Shown: positions 18,670-26,803 of the stretch, one piece after another
Layout of the letters: the number at the start of each line of letters is the position of its first letter
How positions within the stretch are numbered: position 1 is the stretch's first letter
Source of the DNA: CAYZXL01 sp964482435
GTDB lineage: Bacteria; Auribacterota; JABMQX01
Assembly (NCBI GenBank): GCA_964482435.1
Contig: CAYZXL010000002.1
Location: forward strand, 122,208 to 186,207
Length of the DNA: 64,000 nucleotides
Reading direction: 5' to 3'
Made by a program: the position numbers and the translations under genes
Notes under the pieces: generated by a model
Seen by the model: only the letters and a program-made list of their open reading frames with translations
Told to the model about the DNA's origin: nothing
The model's database searches: none

Positions 18670-19009
18670 CAAGCGGAAGGAGCAGCGGGGCATCGGCGGG
18701 CACGATGCGAGCAGGAACGCGCGGAATCGTGCGTGCCTTCTAACACGCACTGATCGCCAAAAGGTGAGTTCCTTCCACGCGGCGCGGAGGCTTACTGTGA
18801 CGACGGGCGAACTCCCAGTTCTCCCCTCGCGCTGAAAAGACCAGTCCGCCTATTTCCAGAAATAGCAGGCCCTCGACGCGAATCAAGCTCTATCAGGTTG
18901 AAATCGGGTAGCCAGAGCGGTAGGATGCAGAGTTGATGCACAGCCACACAGGGTGTCCAGCAAAGACAAACTCGGGCCGAGCAGTATGCACAGCATAGGA
19001 GAGACAGGA
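18670..19009. other. Intergenic region, 340 bases, no gene seen
   Basis: No reading frame with support. GGAAGGAGCAGC just after lexA recalls the SRP RNA loop but lacks the flanking bases and helix. A GTG at 18953 is in frame with the next gene but is not preceded by a ribosome binding site. Confidence 0.4.
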
Positions 19010-19639
19010 ATGGAGTGGATTGAAGAGGAAGAAGAGGAAGAAGAGGAAGAAGAGGAAGAGGAGAGAGAGGAACGAATCGAGAGGGTTGAGGAGAAGCTTC
19101 TCGACAGGCTGATAAGGAAGAGGGCGGTTCTCATTTCGCGTCCGATAACGGAGGCGACGGCAGAGAGGGTCATAGCGAGCCTTCTTCTGATGGAGGAGGA
19201 AGACCCGGAGAAGCCGGTGACCGTCTTCATCAATTCGCCAGGTGGGGCGGCGGATTCAGGCTTTGCGATTTACGACGTTTTGCGGTTCATTCGGCCGCAG
19301 GTCAAGACGGTGTGCTCGGGGCTTTGCGCGAGCGCGGCGATTATCGTGTTTCTGGCGGCGGAGAAGGGGCAGAGATATTCTCTGCCGAACTCGCGATTTC
19401 TGCTTCATCAGCCGTTCACGAGCGCGTGGGGGCAGGCCACAGACCTCTTGATTACCGCGAAGGAAGTTCTGAAGTTGAAGGACCGGTTCAACTCAATCGT
19501 TGCGGAAGCGACCGGGAAGAGCGTCGAGCAGGTTGCGCAGGACGCCAACCGAGACTTCTGGCTGTCAGCTAAGCAGGCCGCGGACTACCGGCTCGTTGAC
19601 AAGATTGTGACCTCTCGCACCGAGATTGAGTTGCCGTAG
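19010..19639 (+). CDS. clpP: ClpP-family serine protease with an N-terminal poly-glutamate tail
   Basis: A 209-residue ClpP-family peptidase, the proteolytic ring that pairs with a Clp ATPase. The triad is intact: Ser108 in GLCASAAI, His133 in LLHQP and Asp182 in DANRDF, with spacing identical to E. coli (97/122/171). The Ser motif departs from the usual GQAASMGA. The start at 19010 has AGGAGAGACAGG upstream; in-frame GTG/ATG alternatives at 18953 and 18986 lack this. Residues 5-18 are 14 consecutive glutamates encoded by a GAA/GAG repeat, followed by a charged helix (REERIERVEEKLLDRL). In ordinary ClpP the N-terminus forms the axial loops that gate entry, so this tail probably changes gating or adaptor binding. 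No ATPase gene is adjacent; it is probably a second clpP paralogue. Confidence 0.9.
   Translation: MEWIEEEEEEEEEEEEEEREERIERVEEKLLDRLIRKRAVLISRPITEATAERVIASLLLMEEEDPEKPVTVFINSPGGAADSGFAIYDVLRFIRPQVKTVCSGLCASAAIIVFLAAEKGQRYSLPNSRFLLHQPFTSAWGQATDLLITAKEVLKLKDRFNSIVAEATGKSVEQVAQDANRDFWLSAKQAADYRLVDKIVTSRTEIELP
19022..19063 (+). repeat. GAA/GAG microsatellite inside the ClpP gene
   Basis: Fourteen successive Glu codons in a pattern close to (GAAGAGGAA)n. Being trinucleotide-based and in frame, it could expand or shrink without breaking the gene. Confidence 0.9.
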
Positions 19640-19653
19640 GGGACGGGGGTTGC

Positions 19654-19704
19654 GGGGGGGGGGATTAATAATTGGACGGGATCAACGGGATTGACCGGAT
19701 AATC
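19654..19704. repeat. Ten-G run followed by GGGAT-type short repeats
   Basis: A run of ten G (19654-19663) is followed by GGACGGGATC, AACGGGATT and GACCGGATAA, units of about nine bases. Short imperfect repeats of this kind are dispersed between genes in many environmental genomes; a related piece lies at 52615. Located in the gap between two convergent genes. Confidence 0.55.
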
Positions 19705-19732
19705 CTGCGTGCCGGCAGGGTGTGCTGCGAGG

Positions 19733-20524
19733 TCATATCTCTCCGATGGTGTCTTCTTTTATCCACCCGATGTCGCCGTCGTCGGTGGAAATCTTGCACC
19801 AGCCGTTGTGGCGGCGCTGGAGTTGAACGGCTGTCCCCGCACTTAACACCGTCTGCGTCGGTCCATCTTCCGTGGGCTTTATTCTCAGCGGTATCTCTTT
19901 TTCGAGAATAACGCCCTGCGGGTAAGTTTTCTGGAGATAAGCCTTGTACATGGTGGCTCCAAGGCAGACGTAAAACAGCACCGCCAGGCCAACGCAAGAG
20001 CGGACGAAGTAGCGTCGCTTCCGGCCGAAGAAGATGGTCAGAACGACGAAAATGGTGAGAAGCCAGCGGAATGTCAGGGAAGCGGCAACCCCCTCGAAAA
20101 GAGAAAACAACCTGAGGAGCTTTCTGCCGAGAGTTCGCGGAGAGGGTTCTTCAGGGTGCACAGTTACCTGAGCTTTCATTTGTGCAACGCGAAGGTTGGT
20201 GTTGACGTCGTGGTCTCGTGGGGCAAGCCTCTGGGCTTTTGTGTAGTAGAGGATGGCATGGCCGAGGTTGTTGGTCTTGTAGTAGGCGTTGCCGAGGTTG
20301 TAGAACAGGGTCATGCACTGAATGTTATACCGAGCGGCGAGGCTCTCGTAGGCGGCTATCGCTCGCCGGTAGTCGTTCGCCTCGTACAGGGAATCTATGG
20401 CGGCAAGCTCTCTCTTGAACTCCCTGGGCCTCAACTTCCTGACGAAAAAGAAGGAGGCGAGGTATCCGGCTACGAGGCACGAAAGAACGATAAGGCACGC
20501 CGCCTTGTACGATAATTTGCGCAT
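19733..20524 (-). CDS. BatE-like TPR and SH3 membrane protein
   Basis: A 263-residue inner-membrane protein. Helix 1 lies at about 8-26 (ACLIVLSCLVAGYLASFFFV). TPRs follow (YEANDYRRAIAAYESLAARY, LFYNLGNAYYKTNNLGHAIL, YYTKAQRLAPRDHDVNTNLR), then two more helices (FRWLLTIFVVLTIFF, SCVGLAVLFYVCLGATM). The C-terminus is a bacterial SH3 domain (PLRIKPTEDGPTQTVLSAGT ... WCKISTDDGDIGWI). This order is that of BatE in Bacteroides aerotolerance operons, which work with BatA/BatB and a MoxR ATPase; none of those is linked here. The ATG at 20524 is chosen because a terminator-like hairpin covers the earlier in-frame GTG at 20578. The previous gene is on the same strand but likely ends in that terminator. 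Confidence 0.7.
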   Translation of the reverse strand: MRKLSYKAACLIVLSCLVAGYLASFFFVRKLRPREFKRELAAIDSLYEANDYRRAIAAYESLAARYNIQCMTLFYNLGNAYYKTNNLGHAILYYTKAQRLAPRDHDVNTNLRVAQMKAQVTVHPEEPSPRTLGRKLLRLFSLFEGVAASLTFRWLLTIFVVLTIFFGRKRRYFVRSCVGLAVLFYVCLGATMYKAYLQKTYPQGVILEKEIPLRIKPTEDGPTQTVLSAGTAVQLQRRHNGWCKISTDDGDIGWIKEDTIGEI

Positions 20525-20554
20525 AAACGCGCCCTGAATATCTAAACTGACGGC

Positions 20555-20578
20555 AAAAAAACCGAGTGCCAGCGGCAC
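20555..20578 (-). terminator. Short rho-independent terminator
   Basis: On the minus strand GTGCC (20578-20574) pairs with GGCAC (20570-20566) over a 3-base loop, then TCGG and seven T. The stem is only 5 bp, so it is modest. It would end the transcript of the gene at 20603-21763. Confidence 0.4.
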
Positions 20579-20602
20579 AATTGATGACGACTAAAGCATC
20601 GC

Positions 20603-21763
20603 CTACCGCGAAGCGGAGTAACCCTCGGATAGCGCGAGGAGGACGTAGGACGTCACGAGGACTTTATCGGTCTCAAACCAGCCGGGATGCGTGTTCACCC
20701 AGAAGCCTTCAGGGCTCTGCTTCTTCAGAAGGGTGGAGGCGAGTTCCTGAGACCAGTCGTGCTCTTGCCCCGACGAATCCACGAATGCCTTTTCGCCGTA
20801 GGCTGCGAGCGCTTTCGCCATGGTGTGATAGCCATAGTAGAGGCCTCGCTTGCCGATGGGAACGTTCTCCTCAAGATCGTAATTCTTCTTGAGCCACTCG
20901 ACGGCTGCCCTGACCCTCGCGTCCTTCTTATCCACGTCGCAGTAAATGAAGCTCAACAGACCGGCGTACGTCATGCTGACGTATGAGCGATAATTACCTT
21001 TCTCGTCAACGCCAGCTTTGCTTTCGTTGGGACGATAGATGAATCCGCCGTCCACCTTGACATTCTGACATTTCTCGACGAATTGAAGAGCTTTTCCCCA
21101 AACGGCGTCGTCCTTCGTCAACCCGCTCTCCTTCAGAGCGGTCAGAGCGAACTGGAGGTTGGACAGGTCGGCTTCTCTGGAGCCGGCGGAATACCCCCAG
21201 CCGCCATAGCTGGCGTCGGTCGGAGAAAGCCCGACCTCCTCGTTTCCCTGGAGTTTTTTCAGATACTTCTGGGCGGCAGAGAGAGTTGATGCATTTGCAG
21301 GGTCTCTGAGAGCAGAGAGGGCACAGAGGCAGACAGAGGTCTGGTAAGTGGTTGCCAATGAATCCCGATAGATGCCGCCGTTGGGCTGAACATTCGCCTT
21401 GATGTAGGCGACGGCTCTCCGGAACATCGGGGTGCTGCGAAACTGGTCGGCAAGGGGGCTTTTGGCAATTCCATAAACGACGAGGGCTGTGAGGGCGGGT
21501 TGAACTCCTTTGGCGCCAACGGTGCCGTCATCGTTCACAACCGAAGAGTCCGCGAAACTGCCGTCGCTCTGCTGTTGAGTCTCGAGCCAGCGAATGGCAC
21601 GCGTGAGGGCTTCTCTGACCCGCTCATTAAGCGACGCAGGACCCGCTTTTGACTGTGGGCTTGTGAGGGAAGAAGCGATCTCGCCGCGCACAACGGCCGC
21701 GACTGACAATACGGCGATGGAAAGCAGGACAAACCCCATGAGACGCGCTCGAGTTGTGTTCAT
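20603..21763 (-). CDS. Secreted prenyltransferase/squalene-oxidase-repeat protein
   Basis: A 386-residue exported protein with the alpha/alpha-toroid fold of squalene cyclases and prenyltransferases. Residues 1-28 are a signal peptide (MNTTRARLMG, then VLLSIAVLSVAAVVRG). The mature part holds the repeats RAIRWLETQQQSDGSFADSS, RRAVAYIKANVQPNGGIYRD and KYLKKLQGNEEVGLSPTDAS then YGGWGYS, the QW-like motifs of the family. The DxDD catalytic acid of true squalene-hopene cyclases is not visible, so it is probably not a cyclase; many planctomycete members are secreted proteins of unknown role. The ATG at 21763 has AGGAG nine bases upstream; the ATG at 21772 abuts that site and is unlikely. Confidence 0.8.
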   Translation of the reverse strand: MNTTRARLMGFVLLSIAVLSVAAVVRGEIASSLTSPQSKAGPASLNERVREALTRAIRWLETQQQSDGSFADSSVVNDDGTVGAKGVQPALTALVVYGIAKSPLADQFRSTPMFRRAVAYIKANVQPNGGIYRDSLATTYQTSVCLCALSALRDPANASTLSAAQKYLKKLQGNEEVGLSPTDASYGGWGYSAGSREADLSNLQFALTALKESGLTKDDAVWGKALQFVEKCQNVKVDGGFIYRPNESKAGVDEKGNYRSYVSMTYAGLLSFIYCDVDKKDARVRAAVEWLKKNYDLEENVPIGKRGLYYGYHTMAKALAAYGEKAFVDSSGQEHDWSQELASTLLKKQSPEGFWVNTHPGWFETDKVLVTSYVLLALSEGYSASR

Positions 21764-22155
21764 AAGGTACATCTCCTGTACAACGCGTTACCACCATTAA
21801 CCGGATGCCGACGCTCCATTTCCGGGAGCGAACCTGACTCGCATTTTCAAGGGCGTAGCCCAGCATACGACCGGTTCGCGGAGCAAAGAACAAAAACGAT
21901 GGCACCGAGCCTGCTTTCTAACGCGCAACCCGCCGAAAAGCAAGGGAATTGAGCGAGGGGCTGAGACCCCGCAGCGTTTCTTGTCAGAGGCAGGGGCTTT
22001 GCAGACCAGTTTTTCGCCTTGTGAAGATGGCGGCGTCAGAATTGAGCGCGTTTTTCAATCCGCACTCTCTGCTCTATCTCCTGCGCCGTACGGTTGAAGT
22101 CGGAAGACACAGCGGATGGGAGCAACGGGTCTGAATGCCAGTGAAGAAGTGGAAG
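21764..22155. other. Intergenic region, 392 bases, no gene seen
   Basis: Lies between two minus-strand genes. No frame on either strand has both a ribosome binding site and a plausible product, and no strong hairpin with a T tract was found. Confidence 0.4.
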
Positions 22156-22575
22156 CTATTGTCGCTCGCGCTTATCGGGCTGAAGCGTTCCACGTTCTCT
22201 GCTATCGTGGTCAGGCGGCAGATTGTCTCGTTTGGGAGGGGCATCCTTTTTCTCAGGGCGGTCCGAAAAAGTGGACAGGAAGAGCTCTTTCCTCTGGGTG
22301 CGGAACTCGCGCTTTATGCACTTGACATCGAGGTAAGCGAGGTAAACCGCCCAGAACATCAGGAGGAAGCAAATCCCCCAGAACACAAGCGAGGTGCCAG
22401 GGCTGATACCTGCCTGAAGGAACAGGCTTCCGACGAGAACCATGGTGACAGCAATGATGAGGACTATCGTTGCGAGGGCGCGGCGTTGGCGGCGACTGGC
22501 GGCTGCCGGCTCAAGCACAACCGAAAGGATTTTTTCAAGGGATTCGCGCATGCGACCCGTCCAACGAGTTGTCAT
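22156..22575 (-). CDS. Small two-helix membrane protein, unknown function
   Basis: A 139-residue protein I do not recognise. Two hydrophobic helices (LATIVLIIAVTMVLVGSLFL and GTSLVFWGICFLLMFWAVYL) are separated by a short polar turn, preceded by a basic amphipathic stretch (ILSVVLEPAAASRRQRRA) and followed by a highly charged tail (KRDNLPPDHDSRERG). The hydrophobic pattern is what makes it credible as a real gene; the ribosome binding site (GGAAAAG next to the ATG) is weak. An overlapping frame on the other strand encodes only polar, unstructured sequence and was discarded. Likely an inner-membrane protein with the tail in the cytosol. Confidence 0.55.
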   Translation of the reverse strand: MTTRWTGRMRESLEKILSVVLEPAAASRRQRRALATIVLIIAVTMVLVGSLFLQAGISPGTSLVFWGICFLLMFWAVYLAYLDVKCIKREFRTQRKELFLSTFSDRPEKKDAPPKRDNLPPDHDSRERGTLQPDKRERQ

Positions 22576-22725
22576 CTTTTCCGGCGAGGGTGGAACAAAC
22601 TGGAGACGTTCTTAGCATTTCTGCGACGCGGGTGCACGCTATTTTTGAGAAGGGTTATGGGAATCCGCATGGCCGAGAGACTTCGATCAGCTTCGGAACC
22701 CCAGTTCAGAAACCTGAGACGGCAC

Positions 22726-22755
22726 TTGACCATTGGGAAGAAGTTTGGATAAAAG
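22726..22755 (+). promoter_or_regulatory. Likely promoter of pfkA
   Basis: TTGACC (22726-22731), 18 bases, TAAAAG (22750-22755). The spacing is one base long and both boxes are one or two mismatches from consensus. It lies about 108 bases before the start codon. Confidence 0.35.
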
Positions 22756-22862
22756 GCTGTTGCGGATGGTGGGAGCCGATAGCGCTCCCTGCGAGTCATA
22801 CACAGAAAAAAGCAGGGTCTGCGGGCGAATGCGATTTCTCTCGCGGAGGAGGTGTGCGAACG

Positions 22863-23843
22863 ATGAAAAGGTCGGTTGAGAAGATAGGCGTTTTCACGAG
22901 CGGTGGAGACGCTCCCGGGATGAACGCGGCGATTCGCGCGGTTGTGCGAAGCGCGCTTTACTATGAGAAAGAAGTGTTCGGTATCATGAGAGGGTATCAA
23001 GGAATGATCGAGGGGGAGATTAAGAAGATGTCCCACCATTCGGTGTCGAACATCATTCAGAGAGGAGGGACGATTCTGAAGACCGCACGGTCAGAGGCTT
23101 TTTTCACAAAGGAAGGGCGGCAGAAGGCCCACCGAAGTCTTAAGGAACAAAAGATTGATGGCCTGGCGGCGATAGGCGGAGACGGAACGTTCCGAGGAGC
23201 AGTGGTGTTCAACGAAGAATTCGGCGTGCCAATAGTCGGCATACCGGGCACGATTGACAATGATTTGTACGGCACGGATTTCACAATCGGGTTTGATACG
23301 GCGGTCAACACAGCTTTGGACGCGGTGGACAAGATAAGAGACACTGCGGAGTCTCTCGACCGGATTTTTCTGATCGAGGTGATGGGAAGAGAGGCAGGTT
23401 TCATCGGGCTGGCGGTCGGCGTGTCGGGCGGGGCGGAGGAAATCATGATTCCGGAGACGAGGACCGACCTCAAGGAGCTTTGCGAGAAGGTGGAAAGCTG
23501 GGCTCGGAAGCAGAAGGGCAGCCGGATCATTATCGTTTCAGAAGGAGATGAGCTCGGCTCCGCGACGGAGGTCGGAAGAAAGATTGCGGAAAAGACGGGT
23601 GTGGATTATCGCGTGTGTGTGCTGGGGCATACGCAAAGGGGCGGGATGCCGACCGCACGAGACAGGATTCTGGCGTCGGTCCTGGGAAGGGCGGCAGTGG
23701 ACGCACTCCTCGACGGCGAAACAAACGTGATGGTCGGGGAAGTTGACAACAAGGTTGCGCGAACGCCCCTGCGGGACACGTGGGCGAAGAAGAAGCGGAT
23801 AGACAAAGGTCTGGTTGAGTTGAGCGAAATTCTCGCGTCGTGA
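22863..23843 (+). CDS. pfkA: ATP-dependent 6-phosphofructokinase
   Basis: A 326-residue glycolytic enzyme that phosphorylates fructose 6-phosphate to the 1,6-bisphosphate. The nucleotide-binding start GVFTSGGDAPGMNAAIRAV, GGDGT (105-109) and PGTIDND (128-134, catalytic Asp132) are all present. At the position of E. coli Gly104 the residue is Gly108, and the motif is GGDGT rather than the GGDDT of PPi-dependent enzymes, so ATP is the likely phosphoryl donor. MGREAGFIG binds substrate, and LGHTQRGGMPTARDR is the typical C-terminal signature. Length matches bacterial PfkA (about 320). The ATG has GGAGGAGGTG nine bases upstream. The frame stays open for 131 codons upstream but encodes nothing family-like. 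It is convergent with rnc. Confidence 0.96.
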   Translation: MKRSVEKIGVFTSGGDAPGMNAAIRAVVRSALYYEKEVFGIMRGYQGMIEGEIKKMSHHSVSNIIQRGGTILKTARSEAFFTKEGRQKAHRSLKEQKIDGLAAIGGDGTFRGAVVFNEEFGVPIVGIPGTIDNDLYGTDFTIGFDTAVNTALDAVDKIRDTAESLDRIFLIEVMGREAGFIGLAVGVSGGAEEIMIPETRTDLKELCEKVESWARKQKGSRIIIVSEGDELGSATEVGRKIAEKTGVDYRVCVLGHTQRGGMPTARDRILASVLGRAAVDALLDGETNVMVGEVDNKVARTPLRDTWAKKKRIDKGLVELSEILAS

Positions 23844-24004
23844 GAGGGACAAATCCGGGGCATTCGGTTGCGAGCGATTAGAACGAGGTCTGTGTCGCCT
23901 GTTCAGTGCACCAATTGACGAGGTTTCTCGTGAAGTCGCAGGATGCGGGGAGCACCGTTTCAGGAGGCAGCGCGTGCGCGGGCGAAGAAAACGGCGTCCC
24001 TCCC

Positions 24005-24742
24005 CTACTCTGCCGGGCCCTCGGAGACTTTCTCGAGGGCCACTCTTGCGGCCTCCTGCTCGGCGGCTTTTTTGGAAGGACCCTTGCCCCTCCCGTAAGG
24101 AACACCCTTGATGGAGACTTCCACCTCAAAGGTCTTCTGGTGCTCGGGACCTTTAGCGGAAACGAGGCGGTAAGATGGGAGCACTCCAGGCGTTTTCTGG
24201 CAGAGCGATTGAAGCCGAGCCTTGAAGTTTTCGTCGCCGGCGGGCTTCTCGCGGAGGGATTCCTCCAGAGCCTTGAGGACAAACCGCCTTGCAGCGTCGA
24301 GTCCGCCGTCGAAATAGATGCTGGCTATGAGGGCTTCGAAGGCGTTGGCGAGGATGGATTTCCTGACCCCTCCAGCACTTCTCTCCCCCTTGCCGACGAG
24401 GACGTATTCGTCGAGTCGGAGCTGTTTGGCCATCATTGCGCAGTGTTTTCGTCCAACGATGGAGGACCTGAGGATGGTCAGCACTCCCTCGGACTCGCCG
24501 GGGTGCCTGCAATAGAGGTATTCACTGGCAATGAATTGAAGGACGGCGTCTCCGACGAACTCCAGCCGCTCATTGTCCTCCAGGCCCTCAACCCCGGACT
24601 CGTTGACGTAGGAGGTGTGGACGAGGGCGTCCCTGAGAAGAGAAATGTCCTTGTACTTGTGTCCGATAGTCTCTTCAAGCCGCCTGAGCTTAACGATGAG
24701 CTCGGATGAAGGGGCCGGAGGAACTTTAGGTTGTTTTCCCAT
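24005..24742 (-). CDS. rnc: Ribonuclease III
   Basis: A 245-residue double-strand-specific endoribonuclease for rRNA and mRNA processing. The catalytic domain contains the signature NERLEFVGDAVLQF with metal-binding Glu and Asp, then a second acidic patch in NAFEALIASIYFDGG. The C-terminal dsRNA-binding domain runs from NFKARLQSLCQK to AAEQEAARVALEKV with the GPSKKAAEQ helix. The ATG at 24742 follows AGGAAAA closely; earlier in-frame starts at 24766 and 24784 lack a site. It lies 47 bases after murJ on the same strand and is probably cotranscribed with it. Confidence 0.95.
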   Translation of the reverse strand: MGKQPKVPPAPSSELIVKLRRLEETIGHKYKDISLLRDALVHTSYVNESGVEGLEDNERLEFVGDAVLQFIASEYLYCRHPGESEGVLTILRSSIVGRKHCAMMAKQLRLDEYVLVGKGERSAGGVRKSILANAFEALIASIYFDGGLDAARRFVLKALEESLREKPAGDENFKARLQSLCQKTPGVLPSYRLVSAKGPEHQKTFEVEVSIKGVPYGRGKGPSKKAAEQEAARVALEKVSEGPAE

Positions 24743-24789
24743 TTTTCCTGTGAACAACTCTCCCATCAGCGAAGGACAAGGCACCCAAA

Positions 24790-26388
24790 TCAGGTTATCA
24801 CGCCAGCCGGAGGCGGGGTGCTTTTTGTCCTTCGCAGGGCGACGATGAGTTCTTGAACCTCTCTAACCCTGAGAAGATGACAGAAAATCAGATAAGAAAT
24901 CAACCCACAACTTACCGGAAACAAGACCTCGAGGATCAGCGTTGTTGTTCCCGTCCCCGATAAGACTGCGTGGGCTGCTTCCAACCCGAGAAGAGTAACT
25001 GCCCCCATTGCTGCCGTTGCAATGGCAATCCGTGCTGTAGAAAAAGCAATTTGTCGCCCACCGAGTCGCCCGATCTTTTTTCTCAGGAGGTAAAGCAACA
25101 CAGCCACCTGAAGACCTGCTACCAGTGCTGTGGAAAGAGCCAGCCCCCAGACCCGGTTCAGCACGAAGACGGAGAAGCAGTTGAGAAGAAAATCCAACCC
25201 CGTGGCGGCAACGCCGACTCTCATGGGAGTGCGTGGGTCCTGAAGCGATAAGAATGCTGGAACCACAATCTTACTGGCAGTGTAAGCGAAAAGCCCTATG
25301 GCGTAACATGCCATGACCGGGACAACGGCTCTTGTGGATGCGGCGCCGAAGGCTTGCCTCTCGTAGAGAAGCCGGACGACCGGTTCGCGCAAAATGACCA
25401 AACCTATGGAAGCGGGAAGCGCGATGGCCGTTGCCTGGCGGAGGGCATAGGAAAAGGTCGCTTTGAATTGGTTCATTTTGTCCGAGGCTCTGAGCCGAGA
25501 AAGAGAGGGGAAAACGGCCACACCGAGGGACACTCCGAAAATAGCAAGGGGAAGCTCGACGACGAGATTGCCGTAGAAGAGCTCAGAAGGGGCGCTTGTC
25601 TCATGGCCTTTAACGAAGAATGCAAGAAGCTTGTCACTGATGGCGTTTATTTCCGTGACGGCCAGGCTGAACATTCCCGGGAGGAAAAAGCGAAAGGTCT
25701 TTCGGATAGCTTCGTTGCGAAAGTCGAGCCCGGTGCCAAGGGAATAGTGCCTTTTCTTCAGGGGGAAATAGAGCATGGCAAGTTGAACCGCACCGCCGAC
25801 GAGTACGCCGATTGCCAGCCCGTAAACCATCTGCTCTTTCGTCTTTCCCAGGAGAGGGCAAAGAAAGAAAATCGCTGCGATGAGAATGATGTTATGAACG
25901 GCGGGAGACACTGCGGGGACGAGAAAATGGTTCATGGAGTTGAGGATGGCCATGCCATAGCCGGCCAGCGCTATGAAAAAGAGGTAAGGGAGCATCACCT
26001 GGCTCAGCTTGACAACAAGGACCGTTTTTGCGGACGAGGAGAAGACAGCGCCGATGGTTTGGAAGACGAGCGTCATGAGAAGCATCAAGCCGAGGAGCAC
26101 CAGGCTCAACCAAATCCCGACGCTGTTCGACAAACGAAACGCAGCAAGCTTTCCGCGTTTCTCCATCTCCTCTGTGAAGACGGGGATGAATGCACCGCCC
26201 AGTGCCCCCTCGCCGGAGAGCCGCCTGAGCATGTTGGGGATTGAATACGCGAAGAAGAAGGCGGAGGCGGCGAGGCTCGTGCCGAATGTTCTGGCTATGA
26301 GAGCGGTCCGGACGACGCCAAGGACCCTGCTCAGAACCGTTGCGGAGCTGAAAATGGTTGCGTTGCGTGTTACTGTTGTGTTCTCCAT
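24790..26388 (-). CDS. murJ: Lipid II flippase MurJ
   Basis: A 532-residue MOP-superfamily membrane protein that flips lipid II across the inner membrane for peptidoglycan synthesis. The N-terminus TIFSSATVLSRVLGVVRTAL and the segment RRLSGEGALGGAFIPVFTE are diagnostic: the Arg pairs in helix 1 and RRL in helix 2 line the central cavity. About 14 hydrophobic helices follow, matching the family. Its presence means a peptidoglycan wall, which agrees with the LysM lipoprotein at 16667. The ATG is preceded by TTGAGG ten bases upstream. It is first gene of a murJ-rnc unit. Confidence 0.94.
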   Translation of the reverse strand: MENTTVTRNATIFSSATVLSRVLGVVRTALIARTFGTSLAASAFFFAYSIPNMLRRLSGEGALGGAFIPVFTEEMEKRGKLAAFRLSNSVGIWLSLVLLGLMLLMTLVFQTIGAVFSSSAKTVLVVKLSQVMLPYLFFIALAGYGMAILNSMNHFLVPAVSPAVHNIILIAAIFFLCPLLGKTKEQMVYGLAIGVLVGGAVQLAMLYFPLKKRHYSLGTGLDFRNEAIRKTFRFFLPGMFSLAVTEINAISDKLLAFFVKGHETSAPSELFYGNLVVELPLAIFGVSLGVAVFPSLSRLRASDKMNQFKATFSYALRQATAIALPASIGLVILREPVVRLLYERQAFGAASTRAVVPVMACYAIGLFAYTASKIVVPAFLSLQDPRTPMRVGVAATGLDFLLNCFSVFVLNRVWGLALSTALVAGLQVAVLLYLLRKKIGRLGGRQIAFSTARIAIATAAMGAVTLLGLEAAHAVLSGTGTTTLILEVLFPVSCGLISYLIFCHLLRVREVQELIVALRRTKSTPPPAGVIT

Positions 26389-26803
26389 CAGTCGTATGCC
26401 TCAAGAAGGCACGCAGAAAAACGGAGCCTCGCAGTCAATCCGCCCGAGGCTTCCAGAAGTCTCAAGGGCGCCCTATTAGAAAAGTCCAATTGCGAACGCG
26501 GCTAACCCGCGCGCCCAGACGCAGCGCGCGGAAGCGCCTCCTGAATAGGGCCGTGACACGGCGCTGTGGAACGCCTTGAAGCGCGGGCAATGCGCTGATT
26601 CGCCGGGCCTTGCCGGCCTCTTTCCAGGTTGGCTGCTCATCGGACGAAAAGTTTGAAGTTTCACCGCAATCATTATATAAAATTTAGGCTCGACTGGAGA
26701 GACAGTTGTGTGAAACGATGCGATGCAAGAAAAGACAGGCTTCAACCCGTTCAAGCAGATGCCTTCCGACGGGAAAAACGCAGAATTCAATGGAGGTGGA
26801 GAA
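26389..26803. other. Divergent intergenic region, 415 bases
   Basis: Separates murJ (-) from the cupin gene (+). It holds the promoter at 26653-26681 and GC-rich inverted segments (for example GCGCG repeats around 26510-26535), but no additional gene or RNA that I can support. Confidence 0.4.
26653..26681 (+). promoter_or_regulatory. Good sigma70-type promoter of the cupin gene
   Basis: TTGAAG (26653-26658), 17 bases, TATAAA (26676-26681), in an AT-rich island that stands out from its surroundings. Transcription would start near 26688 and leave a leader of about 115 bases. Confidence 0.55.

Noticed and set aside
18675..18695. GGAAGGAGCAGC after lexA, similar to the SRP RNA tip
   Set aside because: The SRP loop needs GGAAGGAAGCAGC inside a long hairpin; neither the exact bases nor the helix is present.
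22135..22752. 205-codon plus-strand frame opposite the small membrane protein
   Set aside because: Polar, repetitive product without a ribosome binding site; the minus strand encodes two clear membrane helices.
22470..22862. Upstream in-frame extension of pfkA by 131 codons
   Set aside because: It runs across a promoter-like site and a strong ribosome binding site and encodes nothing related to PfkA, whose true length starts at 22863.
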